Assembly: GCF_032397745.1 (NCBI RefSeq)
Contig: NZ_CP135921.1
Span: 2,294,001-2,358,000 of the forward strand
DNA: 64,000 nt
Source: Bradyrhizobium prioriisuperbiae
GTDB lineage: Bacteria > Pseudomonadota > Alphaproteobacteria > Rhizobiales > Xanthobacteraceae
Direction of reading: 5' to 3'
In this document: piece after piece, positions 1-9,200 of the stretch
How positions within the stretch are numbered: position 1 is the first letter of the stretch
Layout: the number at the start of each line of letters is the position of its first letter
Notes under the pieces: model-generated
Databases searched by the model: none
The model's input: only the letters and a program-made list of their open reading frames with translations
What the model was told of the DNA's origin: nothing
Program-made: the position numbers and the translations under genes

Positions 1-539
1 CGCTCGATGATGGCCGGCGCGTCGCAGCGACCGCCTGCATTCTCATCGGCTTCTACTTCGATAGCGCCAAGCGCCTCACCTCGGAGAAGCGTCTGTTGGC
101 GATTCGGGAGGTTGGATCGCGCCTCTATAAGTTCCGCGCCCGCGATTTGGCCTCGCTGATCGAAGAGGATTGGATCGTTCGCGATGAGTTCCTCACGATC
201 GACTTGGCGTCCTTCGTCCGGCGGACCAAGGAGCGTATGGAGCGCTTGGCGGCCGCCCGCGAGATCGTTGTCTCCGATCCGGACGTGCTCGGGGGAGCCC
301 CGATTGTTCGCGGCACGCGCGTTCCCGTCCACGACATCGCCGCCTCCGTAGTATCTGGCCTCCCGATGAAGCGCATCCTCGCGGCCTATCCTTCCCTCGA
401 TGCGAACAAGGTTGAGCTTGCAGGGATCTACGCCGAAGCAAATCCCGCACGGGGCCGCCCGAAGGCGAGCGATGAGCTTCCCAAAGGTGCGATCGTCGTC
501 GCCAAACGACAGGTCCCCCGCCGCGAGAAGGCGGGATGA
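1..539 (+). CDS. DUF433-domain antitoxin-like protein (5' partial)
   Basis: The frame is open from the left edge of the window with no stop, so the true start lies outside; the TTG at 96 is only the first internal candidate. The C-terminal half carries the DUF433 signature (a conserved SDPDVLGGAPIVRGTRVPV stretch at about 273-329), a small helix-turn-helix-like domain found in antitoxins. The part before it resembles the N-terminal extension of larger DUF433 proteins. It overlaps the next gene by 4 nt (ATGA), the usual arrangement of an antitoxin translated just before a DUF5615 PIN-like toxin. By analogy with the family it should bind the toxin and repress the operon; that is inference. The Lys/Arg-rich tail (PKGAIVVAKRQVPRREKAG) may contact nucleic acid. 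Confidence 0.8.
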   Translation, partial: LDDGRRVAATACILIGFYFDSAKRLTSEKRLLAIREVGSRLYKFRARDLASLIEEDWIVRDEFLTIDLASFVRRTKERMERLAAAREIVVSDPDVLGGAPIVRGTRVPVHDIAASVVSGLPMKRILAAYPSLDANKVELAGIYAEANPARGRPKASDELPKGAIVVAKRQVPRREKAG

Positions 540-952
540 AGTTCTTGATCGATGAGTGCTTGAGCCCCGAACTGACCAAGCTCGCGCACGCCAAAGGATA
601 TGGACAGTCGTCCCACGTCGTCTGGCTCGGTCGGGCTGGCCTGAAGGATTGGGAACTGAAGCCCATCATCCTGGACGGGGATTGGACCTTCGTGACCAAG
701 AACTCCGTGGATTTCCGCGGCCCGCCGGAACGGCCCGGCGCGAAGGGCCAGTATGCGGACGTTGCTTTGCACGCCGGCCTCGTTTGCCTGAACGGGCCGC
801 CGGGCATGGATCTCGACATGCAGATCGAACTGTTCGAGCAGGCGCTGGATGAGGTGGCTACCGATCCCGATCTCGTGAACCAGGTGTTGGAGATCTCTTG
901 GGACGAGAAGGAGCTATATATCGTTCGTTATCGGCTTCCAGATATCGATTAG
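536..952 (+). CDS. DUF5615 PIN-like toxin
   Basis: A 138-aa protein starting MKFLIDECLS, the acidic N-terminal motif (Asp6, Glu7) of DUF5615 PIN-like proteins, followed near residues 51-60 by TFVTKNSVDF, which corresponds to the family's second acidic motif ending in Asp-Phe. PIN-fold proteins are metal-dependent RNases, so a ribonuclease toxin role is likely. The start codon overlaps the stop of the DUF433 gene, giving translational coupling. The protein is longer than many DUF5615 members (about 110-120 aa) because of its C-terminal extension (ISWDEKELYIVRYRLPDID). Toxicity cannot be judged from sequence. Confidence 0.8.
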   Translation: MKFLIDECLSPELTKLAHAKGYGQSSHVVWLGRAGLKDWELKPIILDGDWTFVTKNSVDFRGPPERPGAKGQYADVALHAGLVCLNGPPGMDLDMQIELFEQALDEVATDPDLVNQVLEISWDEKELYIVRYRLPDID

Positions 953-1010
953 GCTGCGGGACATTCACGGGCGGCCAATGTAGTCGATAAAGCAAGGAGC
1001 TCGATAGTTC

Positions 1011-1412
1011 ATGATTCGGCGCGGGTTGATCTCGCTGGCGGTTATGGCGGCGATTGTCTGGGCGCTGGTTGTGATGTTGCGGATCGTCGAAGCCGGACAC
1101 AGCAAGATCGCGCCGTCTCTGTCTGTGCATGCCGATTCCGGTAATCCTGGATTGCGGGCCGATTTTGTGGAAAAGCTGCAAGAACAGCTGAATACGACAA
1201 TGGTCAGGGCCGAGGTCCACGTGGAAGGCCCCAATGGGACGGTGCTGTGCGTTACGCGACTCGCGATTTCCCGACGCGAGCTTGAATCGCTGTTTCATCC
1301 GTATTGGGACGATCTTCCCCGGCAAGGCTTTGAGACCGTGCGTTTCTGCACGTCTGGGAAACGGGCATGCACCGAGAGCTACATCAAGCAAGACGACGAG
1401 AATCTGCGGTAG
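1011..1412 (+). CDS. Small single-pass membrane protein, unknown function
   Basis: 133 aa. One hydrophobic segment at about residues 6-24 looks like an uncleaved signal anchor, which would place the remaining ~105 residues in the periplasm. The soluble part has two Cys residues (in VLCVTR and RFCTSG) that could pair. I recognise no family. It stands alone, 58 bp after the toxin gene and convergent with the oxidoreductase gene. A weak purine-rich stretch (aaggagctc) about 15 nt upstream could be the ribosome site. Confidence 0.6.
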   Translation: MIRRGLISLAVMAAIVWALVVMLRIVEAGHSKIAPSLSVHADSGNPGLRADFVEKLQEQLNTTMVRAEVHVEGPNGTVLCVTRLAISRRELESLFHPYWDDLPRQGFETVRFCTSGKRACTESYIKQDDENLR

Positions 1413-1512
1413 GTTCATCTTGCGAAGCGGTCGCATGCGCGCCGTTGAATTGTGAGGCCATGGTAGAGAGCGGCGCGACATGACATCGCGCCGCCGGATG
1501 ACTTACCTTCGC

Positions 1513-2868
1513 TTACAAAGCCGCATTCGGTTGGCGGAACGCGGCTTCCATTTCCCGGCGCACCCGCACCGCGAAATTGTCCGGATCGTAGTCCACATCA
1601 GCCCACCGCAGCCGCTGTCCCTCGGCGATGTCGTTCTTGAGCTTGACCTGGTGGGCGAGGCCGAGCGGCAGATAACCCTGCCGCAGCGAGGCATCGGCGG
1701 GGGTCTGTTTGCCCCAGACACAGAAGCCGCCTTCGCCGTCGAGCATCTCGCCGGCCTTCAGCTTGCGCTTGGCGGTCGCCACCACATCCGAATTGAAGGT
1801 GATGGGTGCGCCGGTGGCCTCCTTGCGCAGGGCCGCGGAGGCGACGGAGATGCCGAGTTCGAGCCCGATCATGTGGATCGGACGATACAGCGAGGCGTAT
1901 TTGCCGCTCTTGTCCTGCAGCATGCTGTATTCGCGGAAACACTCTTCGGAATAGGCGCTGTCGGTTTCGAACACCACATAGGTGCCCATCACCAGGCTGT
2001 TGGGCACATCGGTGCCGTCGCGATAGACCGATGACGTCACCTCGGTGACGCCGGCGCTTTCCAGCACGCCGCCGGCCGATTTCGGCTTGCAGATCTCCGC
2101 ATGCTCGAAGCGTGTCGCCGGTGGAAACGACAGGCCCTCGCTCTGCGCCCGCAAGCCGGTGGCATTGCAGACCGCCGTCATCTCGATGCCCGACTTGGTG
2201 CCATCGACAAAGGAGTTGAACATCTTCGGATTGATCGAATTCCGGTCCTTGATTTTCATGTATTTGTCGAGGATGTCCCAGACCGAATCCGGGGTCGACT
2301 GGTGATAGGTCGGGTGATAACGCGTGCCCTTGCCGGCCGCGACCACCTTGAAGCCGGCAGCGCGGGCCCAGTCGACATGCTCGGCGATCAGCGCCGGCTG
2401 GTCGCCCCAGGCCAGCGAATAGACCACGCCCGCCTGCTTCGCTTTCCGCGCCAGGATCGGCCCGGCCACCGCATCGGCCTCGACATTGACCATGATGATG
2501 TGCTTGCCGTTCTCGATCGCCTTCATGGCGAAACGGATGCCGGCGCCGGGATCGCCGGTCGCCTCGATGATCACTTCAATCGCCGGATGAGTGATCAGAG
2601 CGTCGGCATTCTCGGTGACCACCGTGCTGCCGTGCTTCAGCGCATCGTCGATGGATGTGGCTGCATATTGCTCGTTCGGCCAGCAGCCGAGCTTGAGCTG
2701 CGCACGCGCCCGCGCGCTGTTGAGATCGGCGATGCCGACCAGGTGCATGCCGTCGGTCTGGCGGACCTGCGACAGGAACATCAGGCCGAATTTTCCGGCC
2801 CCGATCAGGCCAACGGTGATCGGTTTGCTGGCCGCCTTGCGCTCCAGCAGCATGCGATGAAGATTCAT
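1513..2868 (-). CDS. NAD(P)-dependent oxidoreductase with SAF domain (COG4091, homoserine-dehydrogenase-like)
   Basis: 451 aa. The N-terminus has a Rossmann dinucleotide-binding loop (GLIGAGKFG, residues 20-28). The C-terminal third looks like a SAF domain (about residues 355-440), the arrangement of COG4091 'predicted homoserine dehydrogenase' proteins. These are not true biosynthetic homoserine dehydrogenases: the catalytic half differs and the ACT domain is missing. Members often sit in carbohydrate or branched-chain sugar-acid catabolic clusters. Here the gene is followed upstream by a LysR regulator and a divergent TRAP transporter, which suggests it acts on the imported acid. The substrate cannot be assigned from sequence. 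Confidence 0.8.
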   Translation of the reverse strand: MNLHRMLLERKAASKPITVGLIGAGKFGLMFLSQVRQTDGMHLVGIADLNSARARAQLKLGCWPNEQYAATSIDDALKHGSTVVTENADALITHPAIEVIIEATGDPGAGIRFAMKAIENGKHIIMVNVEADAVAGPILARKAKQAGVVYSLAWGDQPALIAEHVDWARAAGFKVVAAGKGTRYHPTYHQSTPDSVWDILDKYMKIKDRNSINPKMFNSFVDGTKSGIEMTAVCNATGLRAQSEGLSFPPATRFEHAEICKPKSAGGVLESAGVTEVTSSVYRDGTDVPNSLVMGTYVVFETDSAYSEECFREYSMLQDKSGKYASLYRPIHMIGLELGISVASAALRKEATGAPITFNSDVVATAKRKLKAGEMLDGEGGFCVWGKQTPADASLRQGYLPLGLAHQVKLKNDIAEGQRLRWADVDYDPDNFAVRVRREMEAAFRQPNAAL

Positions 2869-3009
2869 GAGACCGTCCTTGAGTGTCCTCGGGTGACGGC
2901 GGGTTGTCGCGGCTGTGAAGCGTGATGCGTCCCGCCTGTTCGCCTGAAAACGTTAGGCAGCGGACTCCCTCGGGGCAATTCAGATATTCGGCGCGACGAT
3001 GTAGCAGCG

Positions 3010-3915
3010 CTAAAGAGTCAACGCATTGCTTTGCTCTCGCCAGAGATCGCGCTCGCCGCGCAGCCAGTCGAGAAAAGTGCGGGTCTTGCGGTGGCGCAGG
3101 TGGCCATGCGGGCAGACGATCCACTGCGTCGTCAGCGTCACCGCGGGTGGAGTCTTCACCGGGCAGATCAGCCGGCCATCGCGCAGCTCGCGCCAGGCCA
3201 AAAGTTCACTCTCCAGCCCGATGCCCACACCGTCGACCGCCGCGTCGATCGCCATGTGGCTGCGGTCGAACAGCACGCGACGCCAGCGTGTGGTCGACGC
3301 AACACCGGCCTCCACGAACCAGCGCGGCCACTGCACCTGGGATTTCACCGAATGGATCAGCCGTTGTTCCAGCACGGCGTCCGCCGACAGGCTGCCGGGC
3401 GCGTGCAACGACGGCGCACACAGCGGAAAGAAGCGCTCGTGGCCCAGGCTTTCGACAAACAGGCCGGGCCAGCCGCCTTCGCCATGGCGGATCTCGATGT
3501 CGACATTCTCCTTGTCGAAATCGGTCGGCTCATTGGTGCCGTCCAGCCGCAGTTCGATATCCGGATGGGCGTCGACAAAGCCGACGATGCGCGGTAGCAG
3601 CCACTTGCTGGACACGCTCGGCGCGGCGCGCACGGTCAGCGTGGTGGCGGAGCGGACGCCGCGCACATGCTGCGTCACGTCGGCGATGTGCTCGATCTCG
3701 CGGCCGATCATCTGGAAATAGCGCTCGCCGGCCTCGGTCAGCGTGATGTTGCGGCCGACGCGCGAGGTCAGCGCCGTGCCGAGATGCAGCTCCAGCGCCT
3801 GGATCTGCTGGCTGACGGCCGAGGGCGTCACCCGCAGCTCTTCCGCGGCCCGCGACAGGCTGCCCGCGCGCGCCACCGCATGAAAGACGATGATGGCGCG
3901 GAAGGGAATCTGCAT
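3010..3915 (-). CDS. LysR-family transcriptional regulator (GcvA-like)
   Basis: 301 aa. It has an N-terminal winged helix-turn-helix (about residues 5-63, with SLSRAAEELRVTPSAVSQQI) and a C-terminal periplasmic-binding-like effector domain from about residue 92. The sequence pattern is that of the GcvA/AmpR-like branch. It is transcribed away from the TRAP transporter genes and towards the COG4091 oxidoreductase gene, so the 353-bp region 3916-4268 is the likely shared control region. The inducer is presumably the TRAP substrate or a catabolite of it. Confidence 0.9.
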   Translation of the reverse strand: MQIPFRAIIVFHAVARAGSLSRAAEELRVTPSAVSQQIQALELHLGTALTSRVGRNITLTEAGERYFQMIGREIEHIADVTQHVRGVRSATTLTVRAAPSVSSKWLLPRIVGFVDAHPDIELRLDGTNEPTDFDKENVDIEIRHGEGGWPGLFVESLGHERFFPLCAPSLHAPGSLSADAVLEQRLIHSVKSQVQWPRWFVEAGVASTTRWRRVLFDRSHMAIDAAVDGVGIGLESELLAWRELRDGRLICPVKTPPAVTLTTQWIVCPHGHLRHRKTRTFLDWLRGERDLWREQSNALTL

Positions 3916-4268
3916 CGTGAACCTTTTAGGTCAGCTAAAGAGACGACGAATATAATTCAATTGTCGCGCGTGACCAGCAATCTAGGCTTCTCTCCCGAAG
4001 GCAGGCCCGCGACAGATGGGCGCCACGAGGAAACGGACGGCGCAAAAGCAGCCGGTCCGCCTGGGATGGAGGGAGACGCTTCTCGAAAAGCCCTTTTGCC
4101 CGACGTTGCGATTCCGGCCGATGCGGCCGGGCGCGATGCAGGTGCACGTGTCAAATGATAAAAAAAGCGTTTTCCAGCGAAGTGGGTACCGGTTCGCGTG
4201 AAAAAAACGCGTCAAAAAAGAATCTGGCGCCGCAGTGCGCCGAACAAACATTTTGGGGAGGACACTCG
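3916..4268. promoter_or_regulatory. Divergent control region between lysR and TRAP operon
   Basis: 353 bp with no convincing gene. It must contain the promoter of the LysR gene (left side, AT-richer, about 3920-3965) and that of the TRAP operon (right side). A dispersed palindromic repeat occupies about 4161-4216, just before the dctP-type gene. No specific LysR box can be defined from a single copy. Confidence 0.5.
4161..4216. repeat. Short dispersed intergenic palindrome (Bradyrhizobium-type)
   Basis: Arms GCGTTTT (4167-4173) and AAAACGC (4204-4210) enclose a core with a nested CGAA/TTCG pairing around GGTACC. The wording of this element (gcgttttccagcgaagtg, then ggttcgcgtgaaa) matches a short palindrome I recall as very common between genes in Bradyrhizobium and relatives. 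It lies in the 5' region of the TRAP operon, so it may form a hairpin in the mRNA leader. Confidence 0.6.
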
Positions 4269-5306
4269 ATGCCGGACAACACCACGTCCAAGCTGCAGCG
4301 CGGCCTGTCTCGCCGCGCGATCCTGGCTGCGGCGGCGGCATTGCCGCTGGTCGCCATCCGGACACGGCCCGCGCATGCAGCGGAGTTCGAATACAAGCTG
4401 GCCACGGGCCAATCGCTGACCCAGCCGATCAATACCCGTCTCGAACAGGCCACCAAGCGGATCAAGGAGGCGAGCGGCGGCAGGCTGGAGGTCAAGTTCT
4501 TTCCGGCCTCGCAGCTCGGCTCCGACACGGATCTTTTGACCCAGATCCGCAGCGGCGGCGTCGATTTCCTCAACATCGCCGGCTCGGTGCTGTCGACGGT
4601 CTCGCCGGTCGCCGGCATTGCCAATGTCGGTTTCGCGTTTGCCGACTACACGCAGGTCTGGAGCGCGATGGATGGCGATCTCGGCAAGCTGATCGCGACC
4701 CAGATCGAGAAGACCGGCGCACTGGTGGTGGCCAAGCCCGCCGACAACACGTTCCGGCAGATCTCGTCGTTCTCCAAGCCGCTGAAGACACCGGCCGATC
4801 TCGCCGGGTATCGCATCCGCGTTCCGGTCTCGCCGATCTTCACCTCGCTGTTCAAGTCGCTCGGCGCCAATCCGACCTCGATCAACTTCAACGAGCTTTA
4901 CACCGCGCTGCAGACACATCTGGTCGACGGCCAGGAGAACGGCCTGGTTACCATCGAGTCCGGCAAGATCTACGAGGTGCAGAAATACATCGCGGAAACC
5001 AACCACATCTGGGATCCGTTCTTCATTCTCGGCAATCGCCGCTCGATGAAGGCGTTGCCCGACGAACTGCAGGCACTGGTGCGGCGCGAGTTCGACCAGG
5101 CCGCTGTGGAGCAGCGCGCGGATGTGGGCAAGCTCAATCTGACCCTGAAGGACCAGTTGATCGCCAAGGGCATCACCTTCGTGCAGCCCGACAAGGACGC
5201 CTTCCGCAAGGGGCTGACCACGGCCGGTTTCTACAAGGAGTGGCGAACCAAGTTCGGCGAGGACAACTGGAAGACGCTGGAATCCGCCGTTGGGGCGCTG
5301 GCATGA
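4269..5306 (+). CDS. TRAP transporter solute-binding protein (DctP family)
   Basis: 345 aa from the ATG at 4269, chosen because a strong GGGGAGG ribosome site lies 7-13 nt upstream and the protein then begins with a twin-arginine signal (LSRRAILAAAAALPL) ending near AHAAEF. The mature part has the DctP pattern: a signature arginine region (AGYRIRVPVSP) that in the family binds the ligand carboxylate, followed by NFNELYTALQTHLVDGQENG. It is a periplasmic receptor for a small carboxylate and donates to the fused permease encoded next, whose start overlaps this stop by 4 nt. Confidence 0.93.
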   Translation: MPDNTTSKLQRGLSRRAILAAAAALPLVAIRTRPAHAAEFEYKLATGQSLTQPINTRLEQATKRIKEASGGRLEVKFFPASQLGSDTDLLTQIRSGGVDFLNIAGSVLSTVSPVAGIANVGFAFADYTQVWSAMDGDLGKLIATQIEKTGALVVAKPADNTFRQISSFSKPLKTPADLAGYRIRVPVSPIFTSLFKSLGANPTSINFNELYTALQTHLVDGQENGLVTIESGKIYEVQKYIAETNHIWDPFFILGNRRSMKALPDELQALVRREFDQAAVEQRADVGKLNLTLKDQLIAKGITFVQPDKDAFRKGLTTAGFYKEWRTKFGEDNWKTLESAVGALA

Positions 5307-7195
5307 GCGCCGTCGTCGACCATCGGCTGGCGGTCGCGCTTGGCGAGGAGCGCGGCACGCGAGCCAGCAGCTATGGACTCCGGCTGGAGCAATGGCTGCG
5401 CCGGCTGGTGGAAATCCCGGCCGCCGCGGTGGTCATCGCCGAGGTGGTCATCCTGTTTGTCGGCATCGTCGCGCGCGGCGTCTTCCATAAGCCGATCATC
5501 TGGTCGGATGAACTGGCCTCCATCCTGTTCCTCTGGCTCGCCATGCTGGGCAGTGCGATCGCCGTGCAGCGCTCAGCCCACATGCGGCTGACCTTCTTCA
5601 TCTCCAATCTCTCGCCGCGTGGGGAGGCCTGGGCGTCGACGCTCGCTTCCGGCGGCGTGGCGTTGTTCCTTGCCATCATCCTGCATCCGGCGCTGGAATA
5701 CGTCGACGATCAGGCTTTCGTGGAAACGCCGGCGCTTGGCTGGTCCGGCACCATTCGCGCGGCAGCGATTCCCGTCGGCTGTCTCATCGCGCTCGCTAGC
5801 ACCTGCCTCGGCCTTGTCAGGCATTCGATCCGGGATCTGTTGTCGGTGGCGTTGCTGTTTGCGCTGGTCGGTGGCGCGCTGTATCTCGTCGGTCCCTCGC
5901 TCAAGGCACTCGGCAACTGGAATCTGCTGATCTTCTTTGTCGGCCTGCTCGGCTGCGCGGTGATGGCCGGTGTGCCCATCGCCTTTTCCTTTTGCCTTGC
6001 CACCGTCGCCTTCCTGCTGATCACCACGCGGACGCCGCTTTTGGTCGTGGTCGGCCGGATCGACGAGGGCATGAGCTCGCTGATCCTGCTGGCGGTGCCG
6101 CTGTTCGTGCTGCTGGGGCAGCTTGTCGAGAAGACCGGGATGGCGCGGGTGATGGTGGCGTTCCTCGCGTCCATCCTCGGCCATGTCCGCGGCGGCCTGT
6201 CCTATGTGATGCTCGGCGCCATGCTGCTGGTCTCAGGCATTTCCGGCTCCAAGACCGCGGACATGGCGGCGATTGCGCCGGTGCTGTTTCCGGAAATGCG
6301 CAAGCGCGGCATGAAGGACGGCGAACTGGTGTCGCTGCTCGCCGCCTCCGGCGCCATGAGTGAAACCATTCCGCCGTCGATCGTGCTGATCGCGATCGCG
6401 TCGGTCACCGGCGTCTCGATCGCGGCGCTGTTCACCGCCGGCATCCTGCCCGGCGTGGTGCTCGCCATCGTGCTGGCGTTTGTCGCGCGTTACCGGGCCG
6501 GCCGGGAGGAGGACGCCGCGGTCAAGGTCGCGCGCGCGCCGCTGTCCATGGTGGCGAAAACGTTCTGGATTGCATTGCCGGCGCTGGCGCTGCCGTTCCT
6601 GATCCGCAGCGCGGTGGTGGAAGGCCTTGCCACCGCCACCGAAGTCTCCACCATCGGCATCGCTTATTGCCTGGTGATTGGCCTCCTGATCTATCGCGGC
6701 GGCCTCGCCTGGAAGAGCGTGATGCCGATGCTGGTGCAGACCGCGTCGCTGTCCGGCGCCATCCTGTTCATTGTCGGCGCTGCCAGCGCCATGGCCTGGG
6801 CGCTGGCGCAGTCCGGCTTCTCCCACGAGCTGGCCGCGCGCATGGCTGGCGTACCCGGCGGCGCCTACGGCTTCCTGTTGGTGTCGGTGCTGGCCTTCAT
6901 CGTGCTCGGCAGCGTGCTGGAAGGCATTCCGGCCATCGTGCTGTTCGGCCCGCTGCTGTTTCCGATCGCGCACCAGTTCGGCATCCACGAAGTGCACTAT
7001 GCCATGGTTGTGATCCTGGCGATGGGCCTGGGCCTGTTCGCGCCGCCATTCGGCCTCTGTTATTACGCCGCCTGCATCATCGGCAACGTGCCGCCCGATG
7101 CCGGCATGCGCCGGATCTGGATCTATCTCGCCTGGCTGTTTGTCGGCCTGCTGCTGATCACCTTCGTGCCGTGGATATCGGTGGGCTTTTTGTGA
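5303..7195 (+). CDS. Fused TRAP transporter permease (DctQ-DctM)
   Basis: 630 aa from the ATG at 5303, which overlaps the binding-protein stop (ATGA). Residues ~40-195 form a DctQ-like four-helix small subunit (with IIWSDELASILFLWLAMLGS). From ~residue 210 to the end comes the DctM large subunit with about 12 membrane helices, including the family stretch SGSKTADMAAIAPVLFPEM and a C-terminal LFAPPFGLCYYAACIIGN. It is a Na+- or H+-coupled secondary importer for an organic acid. Q-M fusions are a known TRAP variant, so the length is normal. Confidence 0.92.
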   Translation: MSAVVDHRLAVALGEERGTRASSYGLRLEQWLRRLVEIPAAAVVIAEVVILFVGIVARGVFHKPIIWSDELASILFLWLAMLGSAIAVQRSAHMRLTFFISNLSPRGEAWASTLASGGVALFLAIILHPALEYVDDQAFVETPALGWSGTIRAAAIPVGCLIALASTCLGLVRHSIRDLLSVALLFALVGGALYLVGPSLKALGNWNLLIFFVGLLGCAVMAGVPIAFSFCLATVAFLLITTRTPLLVVVGRIDEGMSSLILLAVPLFVLLGQLVEKTGMARVMVAFLASILGHVRGGLSYVMLGAMLLVSGISGSKTADMAAIAPVLFPEMRKRGMKDGELVSLLAASGAMSETIPPSIVLIAIASVTGVSIAALFTAGILPGVVLAIVLAFVARYRAGREEDAAVKVARAPLSMVAKTFWIALPALALPFLIRSAVVEGLATATEVSTIGIAYCLVIGLLIYRGGLAWKSVMPMLVQTASLSGAILFIVGAASAMAWALAQSGFSHELAARMAGVPGGAYGFLLVSVLAFIVLGSVLEGIPAIVLFGPLLFPIAHQFGIHEVHYAMVVILAMGLGLFAPPFGLCYYAACIIGNVPPDAGMRRIWIYLAWLFVGLLLITFVPWISVGFL

Positions 7196-7289
7196 TGGAC
7201 TGGGGCCAAAAGCGGTCGTCGGACACCAGCCACACGACCAAGAAAGAGAGACCGCCGTTGCCAACGATCTCTCTTATGGCATGGTCCGA

Positions 7290-7988
7290 TTAGCCCTTTT
7301 GAACGGCGGCCGCGGCCTTGCGGATCACCTCGATCACGAGGTCGGGCTGGGAGAGCATCGGCACGTGACTGCTCGCCACCTCGGTGACGGTCGCTCCCAT
7401 GCGTTTCGAGACCCAGCGCTGCAGATCAGGATGCACTGTACGGTCCTGCGTGGCCAGAATGTACCAGCTCGGCTTCGATCTCCACGCGATATCGTCGGCG
7501 CTGAGCTTCTGTTGACGGAATAGATCGTAGACGGGCGCATAATGGGTGGCCCACACGAGTTTCTGCTCTGTCTCGGAAAGGTCTCCAGCGAAGAACTCGG
7601 TGCCGTTCGGAAGCATCCAGGCGCGGCCATCTGCGACCTCGACGCGGGAGAAAATATCCGACGGATACTTGTCAAGCTGGTCCTGCACGGTCTCGCCGGC
7701 GTCCGGGGCGACCGCTGCAATGTAAACGAGGCCGACCACGCGCTCATTGGTGCCCGAGGCTGTGATGGTCGCGCCACCATAAGAATGACCGACGAGAAGG
7801 ACCGGGCTGCCGACACGATTGAGCGTGCGCTTCACCGTCGCCAGGTCCTCTTCGAAGGAGTCCAGGCCATATTGAACCGCGATGACCTCGTGCCCGTCCG
7901 CCTGCAATGCAGGAATCACCTTGCTGAAGCATGAGCCATCGGCCCAGATGCCATGGCAGAAGACGATGGTTGGTTTTTGCGCAGGCAT
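7290..7988 (-). CDS. Alpha/beta-hydrolase (esterase/salicylate-esterase-like)
   Basis: 232 aa, soluble, no signal peptide. The nucleophile elbow is GHSYGG with Ser69; Asp182 (ATQDRTVHP) and His208 (SSHVPM) complete a plausible triad, and CHGIW near residue 11 forms the oxyanion region. The overall pattern is of the compact hydrolases related to plant methyl-esterases and widespread in soil bacteria. It is divergent from the LysR gene at 8162, which may control it. The physiological ester is unknown. Confidence 0.88.
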   Translation of the reverse strand: MPAQKPTIVFCHGIWADGSCFSKVIPALQADGHEVIAVQYGLDSFEEDLATVKRTLNRVGSPVLLVGHSYGGATITASGTNERVVGLVYIAAVAPDAGETVQDQLDKYPSDIFSRVEVADGRAWMLPNGTEFFAGDLSETEQKLVWATHYAPVYDLFRQQKLSADDIAWRSKPSWYILATQDRTVHPDLQRWVSKRMGATVTEVASSHVPMLSQPDLVIEVIRKAAAAVQKG

Positions 7989-8161
7989 ATGTCGTTCCCT
8001 TTTTGCACGAGTTGGACGGCGAATTCTGACCCTGGATATCTGCTGGCCGCTCTGGGGGTCGGGGCAGTGACCGCGGGCCTCATTGCGCGGGCTAGACTAT
8101 TCGTTCATAGATGGCCGAATAGATGGAAATCGTTCGGTTCTTTCGCGATCAGATGTCCTGA

Positions 8162-9055
8162 ATGGCAACGATTTTGGAAAAGACCGCCGGCCTGCTTGCC
8201 TTTGTGCGGACGGTTGATGCGGGGTCTTTTGCCGGCGCCGCAAAGTTGATCGGCGCCAGTCCTTCAGCGGTATCGAAAAGCGTCGCGCGCCTGGAACAAC
8301 GTCTCGGTGTCCGCCTTTTGCAGCGGTCAACCCGCACACTCAGTCCGACGTCCGAAGGTGCCGCGTACTACGAGCGCGTGGCCCCCCATCTGCGCGCCAT
8401 CGAGGAAGCCGAAGACATCGTGCAGATTCCGGGCAACGTGCGTGGCGTGCTTCGGGTTTGCGTGCCGACGACATTTGGACGCCCCCTGATCTCTGCATGG
8501 TCCGGCTCGTTTCTGGAACGCTACCCGGACATCAAGCTCGACCTCAGCGTCACAGACCGCCGTGTTGATCTGATTCGCGAAGGTTTCGACCTCGCGGTGA
8601 GAATCGGAGACTTGGAAGATACGAATCTGGTCGGCCGCTCGTTGGGCGTCTTGCAATATGTCCTGGGCGCATCGCCAGACTATCTCCAGCGCCGGGGAAT
8701 CCCCCGGACGATCGATGATCTCAAGCAGCATGCTTGTCTCGGCCATTTGCTGGCCGGCCGGCCGCAACCATTCACGTTTGCCGACGGCACGCGGATCTTG
8801 CCCGCGGGCCCCTTCGACAGCGACGATGCTCAATCGTTGATCGAGGCCGTCCTGAAGGGTGTCGGTATCACGCAATTCATGCGGCTGGCGATCGAGGGTG
8901 ACCTTGCAACCGGACGATTAAATGTCGTGCTGCCGGAGATACCGATGTTCACCACACCGATCTACGTCCTTCACGCATTCGAGCGGCAACTTCCGCTCCG
9001 GGCGCGTCTGTTCATCGATTTTCTTGTCGAGGCGCTGGGCGTTGATTCGAATTGA
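8162..9055 (+). CDS. LysR-family transcriptional regulator
   Basis: 297 aa. The N-terminal winged HTH (AGAAKLIGASPSAVSKSVARLEQRLG, written here only in part: SPSAVSKSVARLEQ) is followed by a LysR substrate domain from about residue 92. The branch resembles the PA0477/DsdC-unlike group typically found beside oxidoreductases. The gene is transcribed away from the alpha/beta-hydrolase gene and towards the nitroreductase gene, so both are candidate targets. Confidence 0.9.
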   Translation: MATILEKTAGLLAFVRTVDAGSFAGAAKLIGASPSAVSKSVARLEQRLGVRLLQRSTRTLSPTSEGAAYYERVAPHLRAIEEAEDIVQIPGNVRGVLRVCVPTTFGRPLISAWSGSFLERYPDIKLDLSVTDRRVDLIREGFDLAVRIGDLEDTNLVGRSLGVLQYVLGASPDYLQRRGIPRTIDDLKQHACLGHLLAGRPQPFTFADGTRILPAGPFDSDDAQSLIEAVLKGVGITQFMRLAIEGDLATGRLNVVLPEIPMFTTPIYVLHAFERQLPLRARLFIDFLVEALGVDSN

Positions 9056-9200
9056 ATGGGGGTCCGTTGCGCCTCCGATCGCGAGAGCCGGGCATACGAG
9101 CCATCCAGCTCTCCCGTCTTGCGCGAAGGCCGATGAATCGCAAATATCCCGGCATCAGCCATCACCCGCCTTACGTCTCACCTCAGGGAATTTCAGACCG

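Noticed and set aside
4235..5302. Upstream extension of the DctQM frame through the DctP gene
   Set aside because: It is the shifted frame of dctP; the ATG at 5303 overlaps the stop and begins the DctQ domain.
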